From NCBI GenBank assembly GCA_003224145.1, contig QHYN01000199.1, positions 17,654 through 81,653 on the forward strand: a stretch of DNA of 64,000 bases. Direction: 5' to 3'. This document shows positions 25,732-32,821 of this stretch, one piece after another. The notes under the pieces were generated by a model. The model worked only from the letters and a program-made list of their open reading frames with translations, had not been told where the DNA came from and searched no databases. Within the stretch, counting starts at the first letter, position 1; every line of letters begins with the position of its first letter. This stretch comes from Acidobacteriota bacterium (GTDB lineage Bacteria; Acidobacteriota; Terriglobia; Acidiferrales; UBA7541). The position numbers and the translations under genes were made by a program.

Positions 25732-25877
25732 GACACACCGTAGCTTGCGTTTGTCAGGGCAGAGAACTGCAGGTTGTCAAAAAAGCTTGGCTAGTTTCAG
25801 GGTCCATGGATCTGCCAAATCGTCTCTCCGTTGTTTTGCCCCAACGTTGACAAGAGCCGCTGGTTCACGGCAAGGTG

Positions 25878-25987
25878 ACTAGTGCCGTTCCAACTCCTTT
25901 GAGCGATCGCTATTGGTTTCGGTCACGACGATTTTTCCGGAAACGATGGATCGCGCGTTTGGTCCGTCTAGTTGGAACGGCACTAGT
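25878..25987. mobile_element. 110-bp MITE-like element with 18-bp perfect terminal inverted repeats
   Basis: ACTAGTGCCGTTCCAACT (25878-25895) is repeated exactly in inverted form at 25970-25987, enclosing 74 bp with no coding capacity. The ends contain the palindrome ACTAGT. No transposase is nearby, so if mobile it would depend on an enzyme elsewhere. A degenerate relative lies at 1105-1139. A long regulatory hairpin upstream of the MFS gene is the alternative. Confidence 0.6.
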
Positions 25988-26031
25988 TCGGGATTGCCGC
26001 ATCGAACGAGTGGAGGAAGAACATTCCCGCA

Positions 26032-27258
26032 TTGTCCACGCGCTTTCGCGCCTTGCAGCACCGCAATTTTCAGCTCTTCATCGCAGGGCAACTCATATCG
26101 CTGATCGGAACGTGGATGCAGACCACCGCGCAACTGTGGCTGGTCTATAAGCTCACCGGATCGGCAGCGCTGCTCGGAGTTTTTGGGTTCGCAAGCCAGG
26201 TGCCGATGTTGTTTCTCTCCTCGCTGGGCGGATATGTGGGTGACCGCTACGAGCGCCATCGTGGCGTGATTGCCACGCAGACAGCCTCCATGATTCTGGC
26301 GTTCGTGCTGGCAGCACTGACGCTGGCGCATCTAATTAATGAATGGGAATTGATCGCCATCGCGTTTTTGGTAGGCGTTGTCAACGCGTTTGATGTACCA
26401 ATCCGGCAGGCATTTTTGGTGCAGATGGTGGGGAAAGAAGATTTGCCAAATGCCATCGCGCTGAATTCCTCGATTTTTAACGGAGCGCGTGTGGTGGGCC
26501 CGGCAATTGCGGGATTCGCGATCGCCTGGTTCGGGGAAGGCTGGTGTTTCTTCCTGAACGGGTTGAGTTTTGTGGCGGTGATCGTGGCACTTTTCATGAT
26601 GAGGATCGCAAAGACGGAAATAAAGCCGAGTGAGGAATCTCCGCTGAAAAGCCTGGTGCAGGGATTCCACTTTGCGATGAGCGATCCGCCAGTACGGTCG
26701 ACGCTGTTGTTGCTGAGCGTGCTGAGCCTTTTTGGATTGCAGTACTCGGTATTCATGCCGATTTACGCGCAGGACATTTTGAGGGGAAACGCGCGGACAC
26801 TGGGATTGCTGATGAGCTCAGCGGGGGTGGGCGCGGTGCTGGGCGCGCTGCATTTTGCTGCGCGCACGCACTACAAAGGGCTGGCACGGTGGATTGGGGC
26901 GACTTCGACGACGTGCGCGGTCTGCCTGATCATTTTTTCGCAGGCGAAGGTTTTCTGGCTTTGCGTCGTGGTGCTCTTCGTCGTGGGGTTCGCGGCCACG
27001 TCACAGATGGCCGCGACGAATACGCTGATTCAGAATCGCGTGCCCGATGAGCTGCGCAGCCGAGTGATGGCAGTGTATGCGACGATGTTCATGGGCGTGC
27101 AGCCAATTGGAGCGCTGATCGCGGGAGGCGTCGCAAAGCGCATCGGCGCTCCCTACACGTTGACGGTTTCTGGATCGCTTGTACTGCTGGGTAGTTTGGT
27201 CTTTTTGTCTCGCGTCGTCATGAGATTGGGGAAACTGCAGACATCCGCGGGAACTTAG
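26032..27258 (+). CDS. MFS transporter, EntS-like exporter
   Basis: The 408-residue protein has about 12 transmembrane helices and the MFS loop GGYVGDRYERHRGV between TM2 and TM3. The N terminus FRALQHRNFQLFIAGQLISLIGTWMQ and the segment NAFDVPIRQAFLVQMVG are typical of the EntS/TM_EntS (MFS_3) group, which exports siderophores or drugs. The start appears to be TTG 26032, with GGAGGAAGA 12 bases upstream and no in-frame ATG nearby. It converges on pqqE and the two stop regions overlap by four bases. The substrate is unknown. Confidence 0.88.
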   Translation: MSTRFRALQHRNFQLFIAGQLISLIGTWMQTTAQLWLVYKLTGSAALLGVFGFASQVPMLFLSSLGGYVGDRYERHRGVIATQTASMILAFVLAALTLAHLINEWELIAIAFLVGVVNAFDVPIRQAFLVQMVGKEDLPNAIALNSSIFNGARVVGPAIAGFAIAWFGEGWCFFLNGLSFVAVIVALFMMRIAKTEIKPSEESPLKSLVQGFHFAMSDPPVRSTLLLLSVLSLFGLQYSVFMPIYAQDILRGNARTLGLLMSSAGVGAVLGALHFAARTHYKGLARWIGATSTTCAVCLIIFSQAKVFWLCVVVLFVVGFAATSQMAATNTLIQNRVPDELRSRVMAVYATMFMGVQPIGALIAGGVAKRIGAPYTLTVSGSLVLLGSLVFLSRVVMRLGKLQTSAGT

Positions 27259-28361
27259 GAAGGATTAGGGCGATAGAGCCACGCGGGTGTCGAAATTGCC
27301 TGCTGAGCGGATGAGTTGTTGATCTCCGCGAGGATGGCGTCCACCTTGGGCCGCTGTGGGGCAAGGGAGCAAACGGGATCCGTCGCGCAAGCGTCGCCCG
27401 TGAGGAGGAGCGCCTGGCAACGGCAGCCACCGAAGTCCAGATCGCGGCGGTCGCAGGATTTGCAAGGTTCCTGCATCCAATCCTGGCCGCGAAATTTCTG
27501 AAACGCCTCGGAATGATCCCAGATTTCGCGCAGGCTGCGATTCTTCACGTTTTCGAACGATAGGCCGGGAATGACTGTCGCGGCGTGACAGGGAAGGGCG
27601 TCACCGCTCGGAGTGATGAGCATAAGCTTGCGGCCCCAGCCACCGACGCAGGGTTTGGGGAATTTGGCGTAATAGTCGGGCACGACGAAGAGGACGCGTG
27701 TCTTGCCGCGCAATTGTTCTTCGGCGCGATTGAGAAGCTCCACGCAGCGGTCCACCTGCTGCCTGGTGGGCAAGAGCCGCTCGCGATTGGGAAAGGCCCA
27801 GCCGTAATACTGGACGCTCGCGAATTCCACGCAACCCGCACCAGAGTTTTCCACGATGGCGAGCATTTCCTCGAGTTCGTCGATGTTGCGGCGATGGATA
27901 ACGAAATTCAGGGTGACGCCAATGCGGTAGCGTTTCAGCCACTGGAGGACGCGGAGCTTGTGCGAGTGGGACTTCGTTCCCGAAATATCGCTGGCAGTCT
28001 CTTCGTGCCCGCCCTGGAAGCTGAGCTGAAAATGATCTAGTCCAGATTGGACTAGAGAATCGAGCTTGGCTTCGTCGAGGGGAAGACCGGAAGTGATGAG
28101 GCTGACATAGAGGCCGGCAGCTCGCGCGTTGCGGACGAGATCGACGATATCAGGACGCGCGAGAGGCTCGCCACCCGTGAAATCGGCCTGGAGTACGCCA
28201 GCTTCGGCGGCTTCTTTGAAGACACGCGACCAGGCTTCCGTGGAGAGCTCGTTGGCGCGAGATTGCAACTCGAGGGGATTCGAACAATAGACACAGTGGA
28301 GCGGGCAGCGATGCGTGAGCTCGACGACAAGGGCGAGCGGGTTGTGTGAATTAAGCGTCAT
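27255..28361 (-). CDS. pqqE: PQQ precursor peptide cyclase PqqE (radical SAM)
   Basis: PqqE links Glu and Tyr side chains of the PqqA peptide, the first step in PQQ synthesis. The 368-residue product has the radical-SAM motif CPLHCVYC near residue 19 and a C-terminal SPASM region rich in Cys (PCHAATVIPGLSF, PCKSCDRRDLDFGGCRCQALLL) that binds extra Fe-S clusters. The ORF opens at 28619, but MTLNSHNPLALVVELTHRC at ATG 28361 is the homologous start. It is the last gene of a pqqABCDE run and needs PqqD as peptide chaperone. Confidence 0.97.
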   Translation of the reverse strand: MTLNSHNPLALVVELTHRCPLHCVYCSNPLELQSRANELSTEAWSRVFKEAAEAGVLQADFTGGEPLARPDIVDLVRNARAAGLYVSLITSGLPLDEAKLDSLVQSGLDHFQLSFQGGHEETASDISGTKSHSHKLRVLQWLKRYRIGVTLNFVIHRRNIDELEEMLAIVENSGAGCVEFASVQYYGWAFPNRERLLPTRQQVDRCVELLNRAEEQLRGKTRVLFVVPDYYAKFPKPCVGGWGRKLMLITPSGDALPCHAATVIPGLSFENVKNRSLREIWDHSEAFQKFRGQDWMQEPCKSCDRRDLDFGGCRCQALLLTGDACATDPVCSLAPQRPKVDAILAEINNSSAQQAISTPAWLYRPNPS

Positions 28362-28381
28362 GACCGGAAGAAAGGCGTGAG

Positions 28382-28660
28382 CTACAACTCGAAGTCGAGA
28401 GCGCGTTCTTTCTGCAAGAGCGCGAGATAGCCGATAATGTCCTGCTCGACTTTGTGCGGCTCCGCTTTCGAATAAATTTGTTGCAACTCGGCGATGATCT
28501 GCACCACGGTGTGCTGGCCGTCGCAGCGCGAAACGATTTCCAAGCTCGGGCCATTCAGGCGCAGAGCACGTTCGGGCATCAGGAGCATACGCTGATTGTT
28601 GTTCTCTCCCATGCGACACCCCGGAGCGAGCCGCGGCCGGCTGTTCCCCTCCATTGTCAT
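28382..28660 (-). CDS. pqqD: PQQ biosynthesis peptide chaperone PqqD
   Basis: PqqD is a winged-helix RiPP recognition element that binds the PqqA leader and delivers it to PqqE. The 92-residue product has the family pattern RPRLAPGCRMGENNNQRMLLMPERALRLNG, then CDGQHTVVQIIAELQQIY and GYLALLQKERAL. ATG 28660 overlaps the pqqC stop (ATGA). The track ORF from 29110 is a shadow of pqqC in its first part. Confidence 0.95.
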   Translation of the reverse strand: MTMEGNSRPRLAPGCRMGENNNQRMLLMPERALRLNGPSLEIVSRCDGQHTVVQIIAELQQIYSKAEPHKVEQDIIGYLALLQKERALDFEL

Positions 28661-29421
28661 GTGCTTTCCGTGGCAGGCTGGAAAGCGCCCGGGGGAGACC
28701 AGCCGGGATTCACATAGGCGAAATAGAGGGCGTCGAGCTGGGCCCAGAGAATGTCGCATTTGGCGCGCAGAGCAGCATGAGCATTGTCTTGTTCTTCGCG
28801 CGTGCGCGCGTGTTTCACAACCCATGCGAGAGCGAATTCGGCGTCTTCGGGAGCCTGGGTGAGGCGGCCGGTGAAATAGTCCAGACCCCCGGAAAGCCAA
28901 GGATAGTGCCGGCGCATGCGATCCAAGCGTAGGGCAATGAGTTTGTGGGAAAAAAGTTCCGTGAGCGAAGATGCGACGGCCTCCAGATGCGAATGTGTGG
29001 AGACGAAATCGACGTAGGCCTGTACCGCGAAACGCGTGGCCGGCAGAATGCCATCGCCGCGGAGAGCGTGATCGCGCGAAAGGCCGGTGGCTTCGACAAG
29101 TTTCAGCCATTTCTCAATGCCGCCCGGTTTTGTTCCGTCGCCGTCGTGGTCGAGGATGCGCTTGCGCCAGGCGAGGCGAAAGGCGGGATCTTCGCTGCGG
29201 GCAAGAATAGCCGCGTCTTTGATGGGGATGCGGCTTTGATAGTAGTAGCGATTCAGTGCCCAGGCCTGAAGCTGGCCGCGGGTCAGCTTGCCTTCGTGCA
29301 TGAGCAAGTGAAAGGGATGCTTGTGGTGATAGCGCTCTTCGCCGATGGCGTGAAAACCAGCGATGAGCTGGGCTTCGGAGAGCAGAGGTTTTTCAAAGGA
29401 ACTGGTCATGGATGGGGTCAT
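28657..29421 (-). CDS. pqqC: Pyrroloquinoline-quinone synthase PqqC
   Basis: PqqC is a cofactorless oxidase with a haem-oxygenase-like all-helical fold that carries out the last eight-electron oxidation and ring closure to PQQ. The 254-residue product shows YHHKHPFHLLMHEGKL near residue 31, QAWALNRYYYQSRIPIKDAAILAR, HDGDG near residue 92 and FVSTHSHLEAVASSLTELF, all characteristic. The start overlaps the pqqB stop (ATGA). A second in-frame Met is four codons later. Confidence 0.97.
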   Translation of the reverse strand: MTPSMTSSFEKPLLSEAQLIAGFHAIGEERYHHKHPFHLLMHEGKLTRGQLQAWALNRYYYQSRIPIKDAAILARSEDPAFRLAWRKRILDHDGDGTKPGGIEKWLKLVEATGLSRDHALRGDGILPATRFAVQAYVDFVSTHSHLEAVASSLTELFSHKLIALRLDRMRRHYPWLSGGLDYFTGRLTQAPEDAEFALAWVVKHARTREEQDNAHAALRAKCDILWAQLDALYFAYVNPGWSPPGAFQPATEST

Positions 29422-30353
29422 AGCTCGAACTCCATCCCATCATAGGCGATTTCGAAGCCCGCTTCACGTACAGTGCGGTGTTCGGCGCTGTCTTCGTCAA
29501 GGATTGGATTGGTATTGTTGATGTGGATCAAGATTCTGCGGCCCTTGTCATTCGCAGGAAATTGCTCGAGCAGGCCCCCCGGGCCGGAGAGCGGCAAGTG
29601 CCCGATTTCGCGGGCGGATTTGCTGCTGCGGCCTGTTTTCGACAACTCATCGTCGCTCCAGAACGTGCCGTCGATGAGGGTGACATCAGAGGTCTCGGCA
29701 GCGGACCTCCACGCGCTCGAAGAGCCGGAAAGTGAGGGGGCAAAAAAGAAACGCCTCTGGCCTTGCTCCATGACGAAGCCGACCGTTGCTTCCTCGGGCG
29801 AGAGCGTCCGGAGAGTCTCCTCGCCCACGTAATCTGGATAAGAGCTTCCGAGCGACACTGTGGTGCAGATGAATTCTGGTGGCGCAGAGGAGTCTTCGGA
29901 GAGATGACAGCCCAAGCGTCCCTTGCTAGACAGAGTCTGCCATTTCACCGGCGGATCGGAACGCTCCAAAACGCGGAATATCTTGTTTTCTTTCTGGAGA
30001 ACGCGCTGCACGCCAGCAGTCGCGAACAAAAAGAAGCTCTGAAATTCGCGCAGATGGAGGAGGCCCATTACGGAATCAACGTCAGCACTCGGCAGGAACA
30101 CGCCTCCAATCGGCGATGGAGAAGAATCGTCCCGGGGTGGAGAGAGCTCACGGGTAGCGAGCACTTGATGCCTTAGATCTGGAGAAGCGCCGAGAAGAAA
30201 CCAAGTCTTGGAGTCAGGCGAGAAGATGACTTGCGTTTGCGTACGCGGACGAGCTTTTAGAGTTCCGCGGCGCAACGCGCTACAGTTTGGACAGTTGCAA
30301 TTCCATTGGGGAAAGCCGCCCCCGGCTGCGGAGCCGAGGATCTTTACGCGCAT
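29418..30353 (-). CDS. pqqB: PQQ biosynthesis protein PqqB
   Basis: PqqB has the metallo-beta-lactamase fold and is thought to hydroxylate the tyrosine part of the PQQ precursor. The 311-residue product begins MRVKILGSAAGGGFPQWNCNCPNC, where the paired Cys residues are typical of the family, and ends with HINNTNPILDEDSAEHRTV, also conserved. The start lies 42 bases after pqqA. It is slightly divergent in the middle, but the length is normal. Confidence 0.97.
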   Translation of the reverse strand: MRVKILGSAAGGGFPQWNCNCPNCSALRRGTLKARPRTQTQVIFSPDSKTWFLLGASPDLRHQVLATRELSPPRDDSSPSPIGGVFLPSADVDSVMGLLHLREFQSFFLFATAGVQRVLQKENKIFRVLERSDPPVKWQTLSSKGRLGCHLSEDSSAPPEFICTTVSLGSSYPDYVGEETLRTLSPEEATVGFVMEQGQRRFFFAPSLSGSSSAWRSAAETSDVTLIDGTFWSDDELSKTGRSSKSAREIGHLPLSGPGGLLEQFPANDKGRRILIHINNTNPILDEDSAEHRTVREAGFEIAYDGMEFEL

Positions 30354-30395
30354 TCCGGCACGGCTGCCAGTGACTGATTCTGGCGGAGAGGAAGA

Positions 30396-30473
30396 TTAAA
30401 GCTCGGCGTTGGCGTAAGAGGTAACTTCGCAATTGAGGTCGATCTCTTCGTGCTGAGGGGTGGTCCATTCCAT
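30396..30473 (-). CDS. pqqA: PQQ precursor peptide PqqA
   Basis: This 25-residue peptide (MEWTTPQHEEIDLNCEVTSY, then ANAEL) carries the conserved Glu-x-x-x-Tyr pair (EVTSY) from which PQQ is built. It is too short for most gene callers, and the ORF track only shows it at the end of an 84-codon frame. AAAGGAG lies 8 bases before the ATG. That site sits in a small CTCC-TAAA-GGAG hairpin, which might limit translation. It is the first gene of pqqABCDE. Confidence 0.95.
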   Translation of the reverse strand: MEWTTPQHEEIDLNCEVTSYANAEL

Positions 30474-30760
30474 GAAAAGGGCTCCTTTAGGAGTCTGAGA
30501 TATCACGACCAGTAAAGCATAACACGAGAGCCGGAAGAATGGAATAGGGAAGTGGAAGAGGCGGGTGCCCGCTCGACACCGGCCCAGGGCTGCGGGCCTG
30601 ACCAAATTAGTACCAATTTCTAGACTAGCATCGGCTGACAATCCCACCACTAAGGCTTGAAGCTGTGACGCGAGAGAGCCACAAGCAGTTGCGGCGAAAA
30701 CGGCACGCTTGGTCCCGTCTAATTTTCACAACTTTTTTTAAACAAAATGCATGTTTCCTC

Positions 30761-30788
30761 TTGACAAGCGCCAAACAGAGCCTATCAT
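30761..30788 (+). promoter_or_regulatory. Sigma-70-like promoter of the dcw cluster
   Basis: A perfect -35 TTGACA (30761-30766) is separated by 16 bp from TATCAT (30783-30788). The transcription start should fall near 30795, giving a leader of about 160 bases before mraZ. The first MraZ-type repeat begins one base after the -10 box. Confidence 0.75.
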
Positions 30789-30882
30789 GTGGGCCAAAGT
30801 GGTGAGAAGTGGGCTACAGTAGAACAAAGTAGCGGGCGGTAGGGCAAAGTAGACAGCTTGAGTAACTTGTGGTGAAAGTGGG
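30789..30882 (+). promoter_or_regulatory. MraZ operator array: seven GTRG repeats at an exact 10-bp period
   Basis: GTGG or GTAG begins at 30789, 30799, 30809, 30819, 30829, 30839 and 30849, i.e. every 10 bases without a break. Two more GTGG units are at 30869 and 30878. Several are preceded by AAA, giving AAAGTGG/AAAGTAG. MraZ is known to bind TGGGN repeats with 5-base spacers (a 10-bp period) in E. coli and AAAGTG-type repeats in mycoplasmas. The array overlaps the transcription start, so it should mediate autoregulation of the whole cluster. Confidence 0.75.
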
Positions 30883-30953
30883 CATTTTGGCCTTTCCAGA
30901 CCACATTTTTGTCTCGAATCCCGGGAAAACCGGGGTCGAATTGAACGGAACAA

Positions 30954-31394
30954 ATGAAGCTGCGGGGCAACTGTCCGGCGAAGGTGGACGAGAAGGGGCG
31001 ATTGAAGATACCCGCCGTGTTTTTGGAGGAGCTCAAGGAGTACGGAAACCAGTTTTACATTACCAGCCCAACGGGTGAGACGGCACGGATTTATCCGATG
31101 AAGGTTTGGTCGGAGATCGAGGACAAGTTGGCGCGGTTGCCCACGACGAATAAAGCGAAAAGGAAGTTCTTGATGAGGACAAGCTACTACGGGCAAACCG
31201 TGGAGATGGACGGTCAGGGAAGAGTGCTGGTGCCTGCGGTGCTGCGTGAGGCCGCGCAAACCAAGGGCGAAGTAGATGTTTTCGGCGCCCTCAATTATCT
31301 GGAGGTGATGAATCACACCAGGGCGTTGGATCAATTGAAGAATGATCCGTACACCGATGAGGACGACAAGGTGTTGGGAGACCTGGGGATTTGA
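30954..31394 (+). CDS. mraZ: Division/cell wall cluster transcriptional regulator MraZ
   Basis: The 146-residue protein carries two AbrB-like SpoVT halves: LRGNCPAKVDEKGRLKIPAVF near residue 3 and GQTVEMDGQGRVLVPAVLRE near residue 82. MraZ forms a ring-shaped oligomer that binds repeats in its own promoter and tunes expression of the downstream cell wall and division genes. It is the first gene of the cluster and sits 71 bases downstream of the repeat array. The start is ATG 30954, with only a weak GGAAC as ribosome binding site. Confidence 0.96.
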   Translation: MKLRGNCPAKVDEKGRLKIPAVFLEELKEYGNQFYITSPTGETARIYPMKVWSEIEDKLARLPTTNKAKRKFLMRTSYYGQTVEMDGQGRVLVPAVLREAAQTKGEVDVFGALNYLEVMNHTRALDQLKNDPYTDEDDKVLGDLGI

Positions 31395-31441
31395 TGCCGC
31401 AAGAGAAGTAGAGGATCGGGCTGGGCGAAGGGTTCAAAGGA

Positions 31442-32320
31442 TTGAGCGCGGCGCATACGCCGGTACTGTTGGAAGAGGTGCTGGAATGGCTGCACATAAA
31501 GCCGGACAGAACGTACATCGACGCCACGCTAGGAGCGGGCGGGCACTCAGCAGCCATCGCGGAGAGATTGACCTCTGGGAGATTGATCAGCCTGGACCGG
31601 GACGCACAGGCGTTAGAACTTGGGCGGGCAAGGCTCAAAATCTTTGGGGCGAAAGTGAAGCTGATCCAAGCACCGTTCTCGAGGATCGCGGAGGTCGCAC
31701 AAGAGTTGGGGATTCCGCCGGCGGACGGGGTCTTGGCCGACTTGGGGGTTTCGAGCATGCAGCTTGACCAGGCCGCGCGGGGGTTTTCGTTTCGCGAGGC
31801 GGGGCCGCTGGACATGCGAATGGATGCCGGAACCGATGAGTTGACGGCAGAAGAGATTGTGAATCGATGGCCGGAGAGAGAGCTGGCCGATTTGCTCTAC
31901 CGCGAGGCGGATGAGCACGATTCCCGAAGGATCGCCAGGGCGATCATGAGAGCGCGACCCATAAGAGATACCGCGCACCTGGCAACGACTGTGGCAGGGG
32001 CCCGAAAGCAATGGGGAAGGCAGAGACTGCATCCCGCAACAAAAACGTTTCTGGCGCTGCGGATAGCGGTGAATCGAGAGATGGAGGAACTCGGGCAGTT
32101 TCTTTCTCGGACCCCCGCCACAATGAATTCAGGCGGCCGCTGGGTGGTTCTGAGTTACCACTCGCGGGAAGACCGTCTGGTGAAGCGCGCGTTTCAGGAG
32201 GGTGAGCGAGCAGGAACGCTCCGCGTGCTGACCAAACATGTAATCCAGCCCACCAAGGAAGAGAAGGCGGGCAACCCACGTTCGCGAAGTGCGAAACTGC
32301 GGTGTGCGGAAAGAGTATAG
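31442..32320 (+). CDS. rsmH: 16S rRNA m4C1402 methyltransferase RsmH (MraW)
   Basis: RsmH is an SAM-dependent enzyme that methylates N4 of C1402 in the 16S rRNA P site. The 292-residue product shows HTPVLLEEVLEWL, the SAM loop DATLGAGGHSAAIAE near residue 27, ADLGVSSMQLDQAARGFSFR and a C-terminal SYHSREDRLVKRAF. The start is TTG 31442, 47 bases after mraZ, with GAAGGG nine bases upstream. Its end lies two bases before the ftsL start. Confidence 0.96.
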   Translation: MSAAHTPVLLEEVLEWLHIKPDRTYIDATLGAGGHSAAIAERLTSGRLISLDRDAQALELGRARLKIFGAKVKLIQAPFSRIAEVAQELGIPPADGVLADLGVSSMQLDQAARGFSFREAGPLDMRMDAGTDELTAEEIVNRWPERELADLLYREADEHDSRRIARAIMRARPIRDTAHLATTVAGARKQWGRQRLHPATKTFLALRIAVNREMEELGQFLSRTPATMNSGGRWVVLSYHSREDRLVKRAFQEGERAGTLRVLTKHVIQPTKEEKAGNPRSRSAKLRCAERV

Positions 32321-32322
32321 CC

Positions 32323-32739
32323 ATGGCGAGAAGGAACAAAGCAGCAGCAAAGCTGGAATTTCAAACGGTCAAGCGAATCGACAACTCGAGGCTGGTGCGC
32401 CGCGTCGAGCCGGTAAAGATGCGGAATTATTGCCGAACCCTGGCACTGGGCGGCATCGTGGCGGCTTTTTTCATGCTTTATATCTACCAGCATTTTCGCT
32501 GTATTGATCTAAGCTTCCAATTGGAAGAAGTAAAAGCAAAACAAGTGGAAGCCGCGACGCTGAACTCTTCCCTGAAGCTGGAGATTGCCAGCCTGCGAAA
32601 TCCGATGCGCATCGATGTCATTGCCCGGCGCCAATTGGGACTGACCGAGCCGCTGCCGACGCAAGTGCAGGAATACGACGCCCCGCCGGGCGCCGAGGTG
32701 GCTGCCGCGAGATACGTCCGCCAGAACCGCGCGCGGTAG
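32323..32739 (+). CDS. ftsL: Cell division protein FtsL
   Basis: The 138-residue bitopic protein is basic at the N terminus, with one transmembrane helix near residues 42-62 (TLALGGIVAAFFMLYIYQHF) and a periplasmic coiled coil (LSFQLEEVKAKQVEAATLNSSLKLEIASL). The end of the coil, RIDVIARRQLGLTEP, is the typical FtsL motif. FtsL works with FtsB and FtsQ to activate FtsW/FtsI. Identification rests on topology, this motif and position between rsmH and ftsI. The track start at 32302 is an upstream extension; ATG 32323 (MARRNKAA) is preferred. Confidence 0.88.
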   Translation: MARRNKAAAKLEFQTVKRIDNSRLVRRVEPVKMRNYCRTLALGGIVAAFFMLYIYQHFRCIDLSFQLEEVKAKQVEAATLNSSLKLEIASLRNPMRIDVIARRQLGLTEPLPTQVQEYDAPPGAEVAAARYVRQNRAR

Positions 32740-32821
32740 CGCTCTCAGCGTGCGGGCTGTCAGAGAATCTGCACACGTAGAATGAACATTGAGGCGGAGT
32801 GCTGGCCGAACTGATCTCACC

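Larger units (their letters stand above)
25596..26031. other. 436-bp intergenic region with two repeat elements
   Basis: No gene is supported here. The region holds an imperfect ATCCT...AGGAT inverted repeat (25698-25731), then a 110-bp element with perfect terminal inverted repeats (25878-25987). The MFS gene begins 44 bases after the second element. Confidence 0.7.
30474..30953. other. Divergent regulatory region between pqqA and mraZ
   Basis: This 480-bp stretch separates the two divergent operons. The right third holds the mraZ promoter and repeat array described separately. I see no convincing -35/-10 pair for pqqA. The reading frames in the ORF track here (for example 30738..31334 minus) have no recognisable product. 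Confidence 0.6.

Noticed and set aside
30789-30858. CRISPR array
   Set aside because: The 10-bp periodic units are far too short for CRISPR repeats and spacers; they fit MraZ operators.
30738-31334. 198-codon minus-strand ORF opposite mraZ
   Set aside because: It covers the promoter, repeat array and mraZ itself, and its product has no recognisable features.
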